This document shows positions 28,415-38,574 of a DNA stretch of 64,000 bases, in pieces. The translations under genes were made by a program, and so were the position numbers. Within the stretch, counting starts at the first letter, position 1; every line of letters begins with the position of its first letter. Below the pieces are notes generated by a model, which did not search any database, had not been told where the DNA came from, and was given only the letters and a program-made list of their open reading frames with translations. Source of the DNA: DSOI01 sp041394885 (GTDB lineage: Bacteria; Acidobacteriota; Terriglobia; Bryobacterales; Bryobacteraceae); contig JAWKHI010000033.1 of assembly GCA_041394885.1 (NCBI GenBank), positions 1 to 64,000 on the forward strand. The letters are read 5' to 3'.

Positions 28415-31400
28415 ATGCGCTCAGTATCCTGGTCCGTTGTCTCTCTTCTCTTGGCCGCCGCCGCACCGTCGGCCCACGCTCAGATCCTTTACGGAGGCCT
28501 GGTCGGCAACGTCGCCGACGCAAGCAGCGCCGCTATCCCCGGCGCTAGAGTGTCGATTGTCCACGTGGCCACCGGAGCCACCCGTGAAACGGCGGCGAAT
28601 GAAACCGGGACTTTTCGATTCGCCACCATCCCGCCCGGTGTCTACACGGTGACCGTGCAAGCACCCGGCTTCCGTGTCTTCACGAAATCCGGCGTCGAGG
28701 TGACCGTGAACAACCTCACCCGCGCCGACGCCCGGCTCGAGATCGGCGAAGTGTCCGAACAGGTCACGGTGGAGGCGAGCTCGGTGACGCTACAGACCGA
28801 TCGCGCCGAAGTCCGCCATGAGGTAGATAAGACCACGCTCGAGAACGTGCCGATCCCCGTTGGGCGCAATTATCAGATGTTGCTCGGTACCCTGCCGGGT
28901 TTCACGCCGCCGCGCAACGCGCACTCGGTGCCGGCCAACCCCACGCGTTCGGTGCGCTATTCGGTCAACGGCACCAGTGACCAGAACAACAACGTGCGGA
29001 TCGACGGCACCACAGCCTACAATCCGAATCTGCCGCATATGACCGGCATCAATCCCACGCTCGAATCGATCGAGGTGGTGAACGTGGTGACCAACTCGTT
29101 CGACGCCGAGCAGGGGCTGGCCGGCGGCGCGGCCATCAATCTGCAGATCAAATCGGGCACCAACGCCATCCACGGATCGGCGTACCTCCATCACTTCGAC
29201 CAGAAGCTGAGCGCGTATCCGTACTTCAGCAACCGGTCCGCCAGCCGGCCCAAGTACATCTACAACCAGGGCGGCGCGACGATCGGCGGCCCAATCAAGA
29301 AGAACCGGGCGTTCTTCTTTTTGAGCTGGGAACGGACGGCGGAGCGCCAGAACGCGCAGCGGTTCCTCGACGTACCGACCGCGGCGATGCGCGCGGGCGA
29401 CATGTCCGGGTCTCCCACGCCGATCTACGATCCGCTTTCGGGAGCGGCGTTCAACCGCGCCAACACCAACGCCTACGCGCGGGATCGCGTTGCATTTCCG
29501 GGCAACCAGATTCCGCAGTCGCGCTTTTCCGGACCCTCGAGGAAGATCCTCGCTCTGCCGGATTGGCCGCTGCCGAACGCTCCGGGGCAAGGCGGCCTGG
29601 GCTTGAACCTGAACTACCTGGCCGCCATCAACTATCTCTATGACCGGGACCAGCTCGACACGAAGGTCAACATCAACCTGACCGACAAGTGGACCACTTT
29701 CCTCCGGCTCAGCTTCCTCGACTACGGCACCGACAATCCGCCTCCGTTCGGAATCCTCGCCGGCCCCGCCGTACATCCCACCGATTCGCGCCCCGGCAAC
29801 GGATTCGGACGGACATACTCGGGCACAATTTCCACCACCTACCTGGCGACACCGAACCTGGTGTTCGACGGCTACTACGGCGCGATGCTGCTCGACACCA
29901 ATGCGCTGTTCCCCGATCTGGAAACCAACGTGGCGCGCGACGTGCTGGGTATCCCCGGCACCAATGGAACGACGTCTTTTTCCGGGGGCTTGGGCCGCAT
30001 GCCGATCGATGGTTTTTCAAACCTGGGCAACAGTAACAACTCACCCTTCTTCGGGCGCGACTATCAGTATCAGTACGTGGGCAACGGCAACTGGGCCAAG
30101 GGCGCGCACGATGTCCGCTTCGGCGCCGATATGTACCAGTTGCAATTGAACCAGGGCGTGGCCAACGCCGCGGGCGCCGTTGGCGGGCCGGCCGGCGGGT
30201 TCACCTTCCGCAACTCCACCACCACGCGCCGCGGCGGGCCTGCCGCCAACGACTACAACAGCATCGCGTCGGTGCTGCTGGGGCTGCCGCGCGAGGCTGG
30301 CCGCAACGTGTTGTCGGTGCCTGAATACAACATCCGCGCGACGTTCTACAGCCTCTATGCGCGGGACCGCTGGCAGGTGAGTCCGCGGCTGACGCTTTCC
30401 TACGGCATCCGCTGGGAGTACTATCCATTCCCGACGCGACCCAATCGCGGCCTGGAGCGGTATGACTTCGATACGAACGAATCCATCTTGTGCGGCCTGG
30501 GGTCGACGCCCAAAAATTGCGGCCTGCCGCAGAGCAAGAAGCTGTTCTCGCCGCGGTTGGGTATCGCCTGGCGGGCTACCGACACACTGATCGTGCGCGC
30601 AGGGTATGGGATCACCTACGATCCGTTCAGCCTGGGCCGCGATCTGCGCGCGAACTATCCGATCCAGTTCGTGCAGAACCTGGCGTTCGACACCAGTTGG
30701 TCTTATTCGACGACGCTCGATCAGGGACTGCCGGCGAGCCCGATCGTGCCCGAACAGGAACGGCTGCCGCTGCCGGGAACGGCGGCCTTTATCACCGCCG
30801 ATGGCAACTTCCGGCGCGGCTATGTGCAGTCCTGGAATTTCACGGTGGAAAAGCAGTTGGGGAACTGGATCGGGTCCGCGGGATACGTGGCGACTCGATC
30901 GATACGCCAGACTTCGTTCCTCAACGCCAACTGGGCGGACCTGGGCCGCGGCAACGCAGGCCGGCAGTTGCAGCAGAAGTTCGGGCGTACGGCCGCCACC
31001 ACCTTCATCGGACACATGGGCACCACCAAGTACGATTCGCTGCAAGCCCGTTTGCAGCGCCGGTTCCGCGGCGGCTACCAGATGCAGCTCTCCTATACGT
31101 GGGGCCATTCGCTCGGATACACCGCGGAGGCTTCGACGGCGGCTCCGCGAGTGAACCACCCGCTGTACTGGGACAAGAACTATGGGTCGCTACCGCTCGA
31201 CATTCGCCATAATCTGGTGGTGAGCGGTGTGGCGGAGCTGCCCTTCGGAAAAGGAAAACGCTGGGCGCAGAGCGGCGTGGCGGCGGCGTTGTTGGGGGGA
31301 TGGCAGATCAACGCATTGTCGCGGTTGAATACGGGCCAACCGGTGACACCCACCGCGCCCGGCACCACACTGAACGCGCCGGGCAGCGGGCAATACGCCG

Positions 31401-31762
31401 ATTGCCTGGGTCCGGTGACCACCATCGGCGAGCGTACGCAGTGGTGGGACCGGAGCGGCCTTGCCAATCCGAATGCCGTGGACCCGAATGTGGCGCGGTT
31501 CGGCACCTGCGGCAGCGGAGTGCTGCGCGGACCAGGATTGATCAACGTGGACATGGGCGTGTTCCGCAAGTTCAATATCACCGAGCGCGTAACGGCGCAG
31601 TTTCGCGGCGAGGCGTTCAACGTGTCGAACACGCCGCACTTCGCGAATCCGAATTCGGATGTGGCTTCGGCTAACTTCGGGTTGATCGGCGGTGTGCAGA
31701 ATACAGGCCGCGAGGGGAATGACCAGCGGTTCTTCCGTCTCGGCCTGCGGATCGGATTCTAG
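28415..31762 (+). CDS. Oar-like TonB-dependent receptor with carboxypeptidase-regulatory domain
   Basis: 1115 residues. Signal peptide (SVVSLLLAAAAPSAHAQ). CarboxypepD_reg domain at residues 25-110 (GNVADASSAAIPGARVSIVH). A plug-like region (NVPIPVGRNYQMLLG, RYSVNGTSDQNNNVRIDG) is followed by a long outer-membrane barrel. It ends in phenylalanine (LGLRIGF), the usual BAM signal. The family is massively expanded in Acidobacteria and is thought to import or bind large ligands. It follows the vWA gene by 79 bases and precedes a second receptor. Confidence 0.9.
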   Translation: MRSVSWSVVSLLLAAAAPSAHAQILYGGLVGNVADASSAAIPGARVSIVHVATGATRETAANETGTFRFATIPPGVYTVTVQAPGFRVFTKSGVEVTVNNLTRADARLEIGEVSEQVTVEASSVTLQTDRAEVRHEVDKTTLENVPIPVGRNYQMLLGTLPGFTPPRNAHSVPANPTRSVRYSVNGTSDQNNNVRIDGTTAYNPNLPHMTGINPTLESIEVVNVVTNSFDAEQGLAGGAAINLQIKSGTNAIHGSAYLHHFDQKLSAYPYFSNRSASRPKYIYNQGGATIGGPIKKNRAFFFLSWERTAERQNAQRFLDVPTAAMRAGDMSGSPTPIYDPLSGAAFNRANTNAYARDRVAFPGNQIPQSRFSGPSRKILALPDWPLPNAPGQGGLGLNLNYLAAINYLYDRDQLDTKVNINLTDKWTTFLRLSFLDYGTDNPPPFGILAGPAVHPTDSRPGNGFGRTYSGTISTTYLATPNLVFDGYYGAMLLDTNALFPDLETNVARDVLGIPGTNGTTSFSGGLGRMPIDGFSNLGNSNNSPFFGRDYQYQYVGNGNWAKGAHDVRFGADMYQLQLNQGVANAAGAVGGPAGGFTFRNSTTTRRGGPAANDYNSIASVLLGLPREAGRNVLSVPEYNIRATFYSLYARDRWQVSPRLTLSYGIRWEYYPFPTRPNRGLERYDFDTNESILCGLGSTPKNCGLPQSKKLFSPRLGIAWRATDTLIVRAGYGITYDPFSLGRDLRANYPIQFVQNLAFDTSWSYSTTLDQGLPASPIVPEQERLPLPGTAAFITADGNFRRGYVQSWNFTVEKQLGNWIGSAGYVATRSIRQTSFLNANWADLGRGNAGRQLQQKFGRTAATTFIGHMGTTKYDSLQARLQRRFRGGYQMQLSYTWGHSLGYTAEASTAAPRVNHPLYWDKNYGSLPLDIRHNLVVSGVAELPFGKGKRWAQSGVAAALLGGWQINALSRLNTGQPVTPTAPGTTLNAPGSGQYADCLGPVTTIGERTQWWDRSGLANPNAVDPNVARFGTCGSGVLRGPGLINVDMGVFRKFNITERVTAQFRGEAFNVSNTPHFANPNSDVASANFGLIGGVQNTGREGNDQRFFRLGLRIGF

Positions 31763-31792
31763 AGCAACAGAAATTAAGCTCCCAGAAAACGC

Positions 31793-31821
31793 TTGCGCTC
31801 CTGTTTCGACGGGTGTAAACT
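31793..31821 (+). promoter_or_regulatory. promoter upstream of the second Oar-like receptor
   Basis: TTGCGC (31793-31798), 17-base spacer, TAAACT (31816-31821). The start ATG 31859 is preceded by the Shine-Dalgarno-like GGGGAG (31849-31854), giving a leader of about 31 bases. Confidence 0.5.
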
Positions 31822-31858
31822 CCTCAACATCGAGAGTTAGCTGCATACGGGGAGTCTT

Positions 31859-34800
31859 ATGCTCTGGGCGATCCGCCGAACCTACCTATCTGTTTGCCTT
31901 CTATTTCTGCCTTGCGCCGCTTACGCGCAGGCAAACCTGGCGACGATGACCGGATTGGTCACCGACACCACACAGGCCGCCGTAGCCGGGGCCACAATTA
32001 GCGTCCGCAACGTGGAGACCGGTCTCACGCGACAGGTGGATTCGAGCCCGAACGGCGATTTCACCGTCACCAGTCTTCCTCCCGGAAACTACGAGCTCAC
32101 CGCCGAGCATTCCGGGTTCCGGCGACACCTCGAGCGAGGCATCGTGCTGCAAGTGGGGCAGGTGTTACGCAGCGACATCCGGTTGGAGGTCGGCGCGGTC
32201 ACCGAGTCGGTGAGCGTGGACGCGGCGATCGTCACCATTAATACGGAAAGCGGAACGATCAAAGGCGATGTGATCGTGCAAGCTGAGATTCAGGAACTGC
32301 CCCTTTCCGGGCGCGACTTCACCGATCTGGCCTTCTTCACGCCGGGTGTGGTGCCGCGTGCCGAAGGCGGGCAGGGGTCCGGCCTGAACGTGAACGGCGC
32401 GCGAGCCTCCAACACCAACTTCTACGTGGATGGCTTCGACAATCGCAACGCGCGCGGAGCGGCGGCACAGACACGGCCCAATATCGACGCCTTGCAGGAG
32501 TTCAAGATGGAGGTGTCGGGTTACTCGGCCGAGTACGGACGCATGGCCGGCGGCGTGATGAACATGGTGCTTCGCTCAGGCACCAACCAGTTCCACGGAA
32601 ACGCGAACTACTTTCTGCGCAATGACATTTTCGATTCGCGCGCCTTCTTCGAACGCGACAAGACAGTGCTGCATCAGAACCAGTTCGCCTTCACCGTCAC
32701 CGGCCCCATCATCCGCAACAAGACGTTCTTTCTCGCCAGTTACGAAGGCTTACGCGCCAATCAGGAGGCCGCCCGGTTGTCACGCGTGCCCACCGAAGCC
32801 GAGCGCGCCGGCGACTACTCCGAGTCTGTCAACCTGAACGGCCAACGGCTGAATTTGTTCGATCGTCTTGCCACCGGCGCCTGCACCAACACCAACCGCG
32901 CGGCCTGTTTCCCCAACAACCGTATCCCGGCATCGCGCATGGACCCGATCGGCGTGAGTCTGGTAAGCGTGTTTCCGCTCGCCAACCGCGAGGCGGGCGT
33001 CACGGGGTTCAATTACTTCGCCGTGGCGGCCGATGTGGACAAGTGGAACAGCCCGCTCTTCAAGATCGACCATAAGATCGGCCAGAACAACCTCGCCGTG
33101 CGATACCAGATCCGCGCGGCGCACACCCAGAATCCGTTCACCGGCAGCGACACCGGGCTGTTCGGGATCTTCACAACAGACAACCGGTCACTGGGCGGCG
33201 TCGACTACACCCATATGTTCCGGCCCAATCTATTGGCCGAGTTCCGGTTCGGCGTGAGCCGCAGCGCCACGTGGGACCGGGGCCGTTTCGCCGGCGAGAA
33301 TATTTCCGCCAAACTCGGGCTGCCGGATCTGATCCCGGCGGGCGAGGCCAAGAACGAACCGCACCTGCTCGACTGGCCGCAGATCTTCACCGGTAACAAT
33401 TATCCGGATCTGGGCTCGGGAGCGAACATGCCCGTCCAGTATTTCGTCACGGACTGGCAGTATGGCGCCAAGTTCACCTGGATCAAGAACGCGCATAACA
33501 TCCGCTTCGGTTACAACGCGAATAACGTTCAATTGAACCAGCCTTACTTCAACAACCAGCGCGGAACCTTCCGGTTCGTCGGCAACCGCACGGGACACTC
33601 GGTGGCAGACATGCAATTGGGGTGGCTGAACAACGTCACGCGGCAGGTGGGGTTCAATCGGAACTATTGGCGGCAGCGCTACAACGGCGCTTTCATCAAC
33701 GACGATTGGAAGGCATCCCGCAATCTGACGTTGAACCTCGGCATGCGTTGGGAGGTGAACCGGGCGCCGTTCGACAAGTACGACCGCATGGCGGTCTACG
33801 ACGTGAACACGACGCGACTGGTGATCGCGAGCGACGCCAATGCGCCAGCCAACTTGCAGGAATTGCTCGACACTACCGGCCTGCGTGGCTCGGTGGCGAC
33901 AGCGGCCTCCATGGGGCGCGGACGGAGCGTCGTTTCCACGGACTGGATCAACTTTTCGCCGCGTCTCGGGTTCGCCTACCGGCTTGGCGACAAGTCCGTA
34001 GTCCGTGGCGGCTGGGGTATCTTCCTCAGCGGCGACATCCTCAACAACCTGCGCAACAGCCTGTCGAACCAGTTTCCCTTCGCGATCAACCAAAACTTCG
34101 TGGGCGTCAACGCCACGCCGAACCTGGTCTCGCTGCAGACGCCATTCCCGGACACCAGAACCACGCTCACCGGCACCACCACCGCCAATGGCTACAACCT
34201 CGATCCGAAGCAGTCGTATCTGCAGTCTTGGAACTTCACGATCGAACGGGAACTGTTCGCCGGAAACGCGATCGAGCTCGACTACCGGGGATCGAAGGGC
34301 ACGCACCTGCAGCGCCTTTACGATTTCAACCAGCCGTTCCGGAATCTCGAGAGCGTGATCGCCGGCGAGGGCTTCGCACGTCCTTATCCTCAGTTCAATG
34401 TGATCAATATCTATAACACCGGATCGAACTCGAACTATCAGGCGTTCAACGCCTCCTGGCGGCGCCGCAGCCGCGGGGGGCTGTTCTGGCGCGTGAACTA
34501 TTCGTTCTCGAAATCGCTCGACGACGCCACGCAGGCAAGCGGCCAGTCCAACGGTGGATTCGCCGGCGCGCTCAACGCACGCAATCTGAAGCTCGACCGG
34601 GGCCGCTCCGACTTTGACCGGCGGCACGTTTTCACGATGGTCGGCAACGCCACGCTACCGTTCGGTAAGCGGCGCCGGTGGGGTTCCAACTGGAACTCGT
34701 GGACCGAGGGCGTGCTGGGCGGTTGGCAGTTTTCCGGCACCGCCACGGCCTATTCTGGCTCGCCGTTCACCGTGGAGACGACGACTCCGAATCTCGATCA

Positions 34801-35260
34801 AGGCGGATCGGCGCGCCCCAACCGCGTCACCAACGGCCGCATCCCCGATGGATCGTTTCCGGGCAAGAAAGGTGTCGATTATGGCTGGTACGACGTGAAG
34901 GCGTTCGAGTCCGTGCCGTGCTACCTGGCCCCCAACGCCACGCCGCTCGCCAGTTGTCCGCCTACCAGCCAGTATGGCTTCCAGCCGTTCGGCTACGGCA
35001 ATTCGGGACGCAACATCCTCGACGGGCCCGGGCTCTTCTCGATTGACATGGCCATGTCGAAGAACTTCCGGATCCGCGAAGGGCACAACCTGCAGTTCCG
35101 GCTCGAGGCGTTCAACGTGCTCAACCACACCAACTTCATCATTACCGCTCCAATGACGTTCTTCGATGGCGTGGCCGGCGGCCAAGTGAACCAGGTGGGT
35201 GGAGTGGGCCGCGGCGGCGGACCGCGTATCTTTCAATACGCCGTGAAGTACCGCTTTTGA
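31859..35260 (+). CDS. Oar-like TonB-dependent receptor with carboxypeptidase-regulatory domain
   Basis: 1133 residues. Signal peptide (VCLLFLPCAAYAQ), CarboxypepD_reg domain (GLVTDTTQAAVAGATISVRN), plug motifs (PLSGRDFTDLAFFTPGV, NVNGARASNTNFYVDGFDN) and barrel ending in FQYAVKYRF. Strongly similar in layout to its upstream neighbour but a different subfamily; they are not recent duplicates. Its stop codon forms the edge of dispersed repeat copy C. Confidence 0.9.
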   Translation: MLWAIRRTYLSVCLLFLPCAAYAQANLATMTGLVTDTTQAAVAGATISVRNVETGLTRQVDSSPNGDFTVTSLPPGNYELTAEHSGFRRHLERGIVLQVGQVLRSDIRLEVGAVTESVSVDAAIVTINTESGTIKGDVIVQAEIQELPLSGRDFTDLAFFTPGVVPRAEGGQGSGLNVNGARASNTNFYVDGFDNRNARGAAAQTRPNIDALQEFKMEVSGYSAEYGRMAGGVMNMVLRSGTNQFHGNANYFLRNDIFDSRAFFERDKTVLHQNQFAFTVTGPIIRNKTFFLASYEGLRANQEAARLSRVPTEAERAGDYSESVNLNGQRLNLFDRLATGACTNTNRAACFPNNRIPASRMDPIGVSLVSVFPLANREAGVTGFNYFAVAADVDKWNSPLFKIDHKIGQNNLAVRYQIRAAHTQNPFTGSDTGLFGIFTTDNRSLGGVDYTHMFRPNLLAEFRFGVSRSATWDRGRFAGENISAKLGLPDLIPAGEAKNEPHLLDWPQIFTGNNYPDLGSGANMPVQYFVTDWQYGAKFTWIKNAHNIRFGYNANNVQLNQPYFNNQRGTFRFVGNRTGHSVADMQLGWLNNVTRQVGFNRNYWRQRYNGAFINDDWKASRNLTLNLGMRWEVNRAPFDKYDRMAVYDVNTTRLVIASDANAPANLQELLDTTGLRGSVATAASMGRGRSVVSTDWINFSPRLGFAYRLGDKSVVRGGWGIFLSGDILNNLRNSLSNQFPFAINQNFVGVNATPNLVSLQTPFPDTRTTLTGTTTANGYNLDPKQSYLQSWNFTIERELFAGNAIELDYRGSKGTHLQRLYDFNQPFRNLESVIAGEGFARPYPQFNVINIYNTGSNSNYQAFNASWRRRSRGGLFWRVNYSFSKSLDDATQASGQSNGGFAGALNARNLKLDRGRSDFDRRHVFTMVGNATLPFGKRRRWGSNWNSWTEGVLGGWQFSGTATAYSGSPFTVETTTPNLDQGGSARPNRVTNGRIPDGSFPGKKGVDYGWYDVKAFESVPCYLAPNATPLASCPPTSQYGFQPFGYGNSGRNILDGPGLFSIDMAMSKNFRIREGHNLQFRLEAFNVLNHTNFIITAPMTFFDGVAGGQVNQVGGVGRGGGPRIFQYAVKYRF

Positions 35261-35352
35261 GGAACCGCGCAAAACGGACACGCTCCGGCGCTCTGTGATC
35301 GGGGGTTTCCAGCATGTTTGGAGCCGCGCCGGAGCGGCCTTTGCGCTTTTGA
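35259..35352 (+). repeat. dispersed palindromic repeat, copy C
   Basis: Starts at the TGA of the upstream receptor (CTTTTGAGGAAC, the same junction as between copies A and B) and ends CGCCGGAGCGGCCTTTGCGC plus TTTTGA. It fills most of the 100-base gap between convergent stops and could act as a bidirectional terminator hairpin. Confidence 0.75.
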
Positions 35353-35360
35353 TCGATCAG

Positions 35361-36374
35361 TCAGCGTACCCAATCGGGAAGTACGAGCGTTTCGGTGGAG
35401 TCGAGCTCAGGGCTTCCACCCCGGTTCCCGGATCCCGCGGCGACGTAGACGGTGCGCCCGATGAGAACGAGTCCGCTGCCATGGCGCCCGCGGGCGAATG
35501 TCGGCAGTTGCCTCCAGCGCCCGGTGCGGGTATCGAGCGCATCCACGTTCGAGTGGGCTTGCGGCTGCGTCGCGCTTTCGCCGCCCGCGACGATCAAATA
35601 CCGGCCCACGGCAAGCGCCATGCATCCGGCTCGTGGAACCGGCAGGTTGCCGCCGCTCGCGAGCGTCGTCCACTGGCTGGTGCGCGGATCGAACACGTCG
35701 ACGGCCGGCTCGACGAGTTCGAACACTTCCTTGGTGGCGCCCGAGGAGCGGCGGCCTCCGGCGGCATAAAGCTTGCCGGCGATCACGGCGGCCTGGAAAT
35801 GGTCGCGCGCGCGGGGGGCATCGGGGAGGCGGGTCCACTTTCCGGTTCGAAGGTCCAGTGCATCCAGCCAGGCGACATGGCCGTCCCAATGGCCGTTGAT
35901 GATTCCGCAAATCACGTAGAGGGTGCCGCGATGGATCACGGCGCCCGCGCCGCCACGCCGCCGGTCCTCGGGCAGCGAGGGGCCGCGCGACCAGGAATCG
36001 GTGCGCGGATCGTAGACGGGAAAATGATCGAGCGCGGTCTCATGCGGGTACTTCCCCGTCATCGCTCCCACCAACCAGATCTTGCCCTCCCAAACCACTG
36101 GCTGAAAGTGGTGGACCTCGACGGGAGGCGGGGCGCCGTGCGTCCATGTGCGCGTCGACGGATCGAAGATATCCACGGGCTGGATGCGCCGCCCGCCAAG
36201 CAAATAGATCCTCTTGCCGGCGGCGACGAAGGCGGCTTCGTGCCGGGGGTGCGGTTTGGCCACGGTCTCGAGCGTCCGCCAAGAGGAGGCCGCACTCTGC
36301 TGCGCGTGGAGTGCGGTGATCGCGTAACAAGCGGCCACTAGCGCCGGCGTGAGAAATGGCTTGATCGGAGTCAT
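35361..36374 (-). CDS. exported kelch-repeat protein
   Basis: 337 residues from ATG 36374. Signal peptide (ALVAACYAITALHAQ), then about six kelch blades with GG and W/Y positions: RIYLLGGRRIQPVDIFDPST, KLYAAGGRRSSGATKEVFEL, RYLIVAGGESATQPQAH. A periplasmic or secreted six-bladed propeller, with possible sialic-acid epimerase (NanM)-like or galactose-oxidase-like use; no catalytic residues identifiable. Confidence 0.8.
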   Translation of the reverse strand: MTPIKPFLTPALVAACYAITALHAQQSAASSWRTLETVAKPHPRHEAAFVAAGKRIYLLGGRRIQPVDIFDPSTRTWTHGAPPPVEVHHFQPVVWEGKIWLVGAMTGKYPHETALDHFPVYDPRTDSWSRGPSLPEDRRRGGAGAVIHRGTLYVICGIINGHWDGHVAWLDALDLRTGKWTRLPDAPRARDHFQAAVIAGKLYAAGGRRSSGATKEVFELVEPAVDVFDPRTSQWTTLASGGNLPVPRAGCMALAVGRYLIVAGGESATQPQAHSNVDALDTRTGRWRQLPTFARGRHGSGLVLIGRTVYVAAGSGNRGGSPELDSTETLVLPDWVR

Positions 36375-36435
36375 GGGTTTTGCCCTCTCATTGTGGAACA
36401 GAGGGCAGCCCGATCGTGAGAGACTGTTCTTCTCT

Positions 36436-37209
36436 ATGTACGAACAACTATTCGATCTCACAGGCAAGGTAGCACTGGTAACGGGCGGCAGCCGAGGATT
36501 GGGGAAGGCCATGGCGCGCGCCTACGCCGAGCATGGCGCGGGTATCATGATCTGCAGCCGCCACGCGCCGGAGTTGGAATCGGCGGCCAAGGAAATTGGC
36601 GATGGGCTGCCGGGGGCGCGCGTGGAGTGGATGACGGCGGATCTGGCCAAGGCCGGTGAGGCGCAGCGGCTGGCCGATGAGACGCTCGCGCGGTTTGCAC
36701 GCGTGGACGTTCTGGTGAACAACGCGGGCTCGAACATTCCGCAGCGCGCGGACCAGATCACCGACGAGGCGTGGGACCAGATCGTCGAACTGAACCTGAG
36801 CGGCATCATGCGGCTGACTCGCGCCCTGCTTCCGCAGATGATGGAACGCAAGTGGGGCCGGGTGATCCACATCTCATCGGTGCTCGGGTTGGGCGGCAAG
36901 CTCGGGCGCAACGTCTACAGTGCCACCAAGGCCGCGCTCATCGGGATGGCGCGCTCGAGCGCCCTCGACCTGGGTCCTTTTGGCGTGACGGTGAACTGCA
37001 TTTCGCCGGGACCGTTTCTCACCGAATTGCCGCTCGGCATGCTCAACGACGAGCAGAAGCAGGAGTTCACCAACCGTACCGCGCTGAAGCGCTGGGGCAA
37101 GCCAGAGGAAATCGCCGGCGTGGCGCTGCTGCTCGGCACCGACGCCGGGAGTTACATCACCGGCACGACGATTCTCATCGATGGCGGCGTGCTGGCCAAT
37201 ATTCTGTAG
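36436..37209 (+). CDS. SDR-family NAD(P)-dependent oxidoreductase
   Basis: 257 residues. Classical short-chain dehydrogenase: TGGSRGLGKAMA (TGxxxGxG), LVNNAGSN, catalytic Ser in HISSVLGLGG and Tyr-Lys in NVYSATKAALIG, SPGPFLTEL, C-terminal GTTILIDGG. Resembles gluconate 5-dehydrogenase or 3-oxoacyl-ACP reductase relatives; the arginine and serine after the glycine loop suggest NADPH. Divergent from the kelch gene, convergent with the decarboxylase (gap 6 bases). Confidence 0.85.
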   Translation: MYEQLFDLTGKVALVTGGSRGLGKAMARAYAEHGAGIMICSRHAPELESAAKEIGDGLPGARVEWMTADLAKAGEAQRLADETLARFARVDVLVNNAGSNIPQRADQITDEAWDQIVELNLSGIMRLTRALLPQMMERKWGRVIHISSVLGLGGKLGRNVYSATKAALIGMARSSALDLGPFGVTVNCISPGPFLTELPLGMLNDEQKQEFTNRTALKRWGKPEEIAGVALLLGTDAGSYITGTTILIDGGVLANIL

Positions 37210-37215
37210 GGCGAT

Positions 37216-38574
37216 TCAAGCCGCCAGCGCAACGATGCGGTCCCAAACCGCGCGCACGTCGTCCCGCGTGGTCTGGTAGTTGCCGATGGCGAACCGCAGC
37301 ACGAAGCGGCCGTCCAGTACGGCGTGCGAGAGAAACGCAAAGCCGCTCGCGTTCACCGCGTCGAGCAGCCTTCGGCCGGCCGCGTCGCCCGCGCGATGGC
37401 GGAAGCAGACCAGGGAGAGCTCCACTGGCGCGGCGATTTCGAAGTCCGGATGTTCCTCGATCCAGGAAGCCAGTTCGCGCGCCCAATGGCAGTGATCGTC
37501 GATCATGGCGGCGATGCGTTCGCGGCCCCAGGCGCGCATCACGAACCAAAGCTTGAGGGCGCGGAACCGGCGGCCGAGGGGCAGCGAATACTCCATCAGG
37601 TTGAGCGCGCGCGGATCGTCAGCGGTGCGCAGAAACTCCGGCACCAGCGAGAACGCCGCGCGCAGCATTTCCGGACGCGTGGTGTAGAGCACGCTGCAAT
37701 CGATGGGTGTGAGCATCCACTTGTGCGGATTGACGATGAGCGAATGCGCCCGCTCGGCACCGGCGAGCACCCCGCGCCGCTCTTCCACGATGGCAGCGGA
37801 ACCTCCGTAGGCGGCGTCGACGTGCAGCCATAACGCATGGCGCTGCGCGATGTCGGCGATGGCCGGAACCGGATCAATCGACGCGGCCGGTGTGGCGCCC
37901 GTGGTGGCCACCACGCAGAACGGGCGCCGGCCGGCGACGATATCTTCCTGCACGGCCCGGGCGAGGAGCGCCGGATCCATGCGGAAAAAGGGGTCGACTC
38001 CGATCTTGCGCACCTGCAAGGCGGTGAGGCCGATGGTGGCGGCAGCCTTTTCCACCGAAGAGTGGGTGTGTTCGGAGCAGTAGAGGACGAGGTCCGCGAG
38101 CGGCGCGTCGGCATACTGCCGCGCGGCGGCGAGCACGTGCATTACACCGGTGGACGCGGTGTCGTGAATCATGCCGAAGAAGTCTTCAGGAAGGCCGAGC
38201 CATTGGCGCAGCCACGATGTGGTCACCTGCTCGAGCTCGGTGGCGGCCGGGCACGATTTCCATAGCATGCCGTTGACGTTCAGCCCGGCGGTGAGCAGTT
38301 CGGCGAGAATGCCCTCTGGAGCGGCGCTCACCGAGAAGAAGGCATGGAAGCGCGGATGGTTCCAGTGGGTGATGGCGGGCAGGATCTGTTCCTGGAAGCC
38401 CGCGAAGATATTGTCCATCGGCTCGGGATGTTCGGGCGCGGAGGGAGGAAGAGCATCGATCAGTTCGCCGGGTTGCGACGGGGAGACCACTGGGTACTCG
38501 CGAATGTGGGTCATGTACTCGGCCAGCCAATCGATCATCCGGTGGCCGTGCAGGCGGAATTGTTCTGGGGTCAT
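37216..38574 (-). CDS. PLP-dependent group II (aromatic-L-amino-acid type) decarboxylase
   Basis: 452 residues. Fold type I decarboxylase: HPRFHAFFSVSAAPEGIL, YCSEHTHSSVEKAA, the PLP-binding aspartate in LHVDAAYGGSAAI and the Schiff-base lysine in NPHKWMLTPIDCSVLY. Closest by eye to DOPA/tryptophan decarboxylases. It would make an aromatic amine in the cytoplasm. Its ATG overlaps the sulfatase stop (ATGA), so it is the last gene of a translationally coupled trio. Why an arylamine decarboxylase should be coupled to an exported sulfatase is unclear. Confidence 0.9.
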   Translation of the reverse strand: MTPEQFRLHGHRMIDWLAEYMTHIREYPVVSPSQPGELIDALPPSAPEHPEPMDNIFAGFQEQILPAITHWNHPRFHAFFSVSAAPEGILAELLTAGLNVNGMLWKSCPAATELEQVTTSWLRQWLGLPEDFFGMIHDTASTGVMHVLAAARQYADAPLADLVLYCSEHTHSSVEKAAATIGLTALQVRKIGVDPFFRMDPALLARAVQEDIVAGRRPFCVVATTGATPAASIDPVPAIADIAQRHALWLHVDAAYGGSAAIVEERRGVLAGAERAHSLIVNPHKWMLTPIDCSVLYTTRPEMLRAAFSLVPEFLRTADDPRALNLMEYSLPLGRRFRALKLWFVMRAWGRERIAAMIDDHCHWARELASWIEEHPDFEIAAPVELSLVCFRHRAGDAAGRRLLDAVNASGFAFLSHAVLDGRFVLRFAIGNYQTTRDDVRAVWDRIVALAA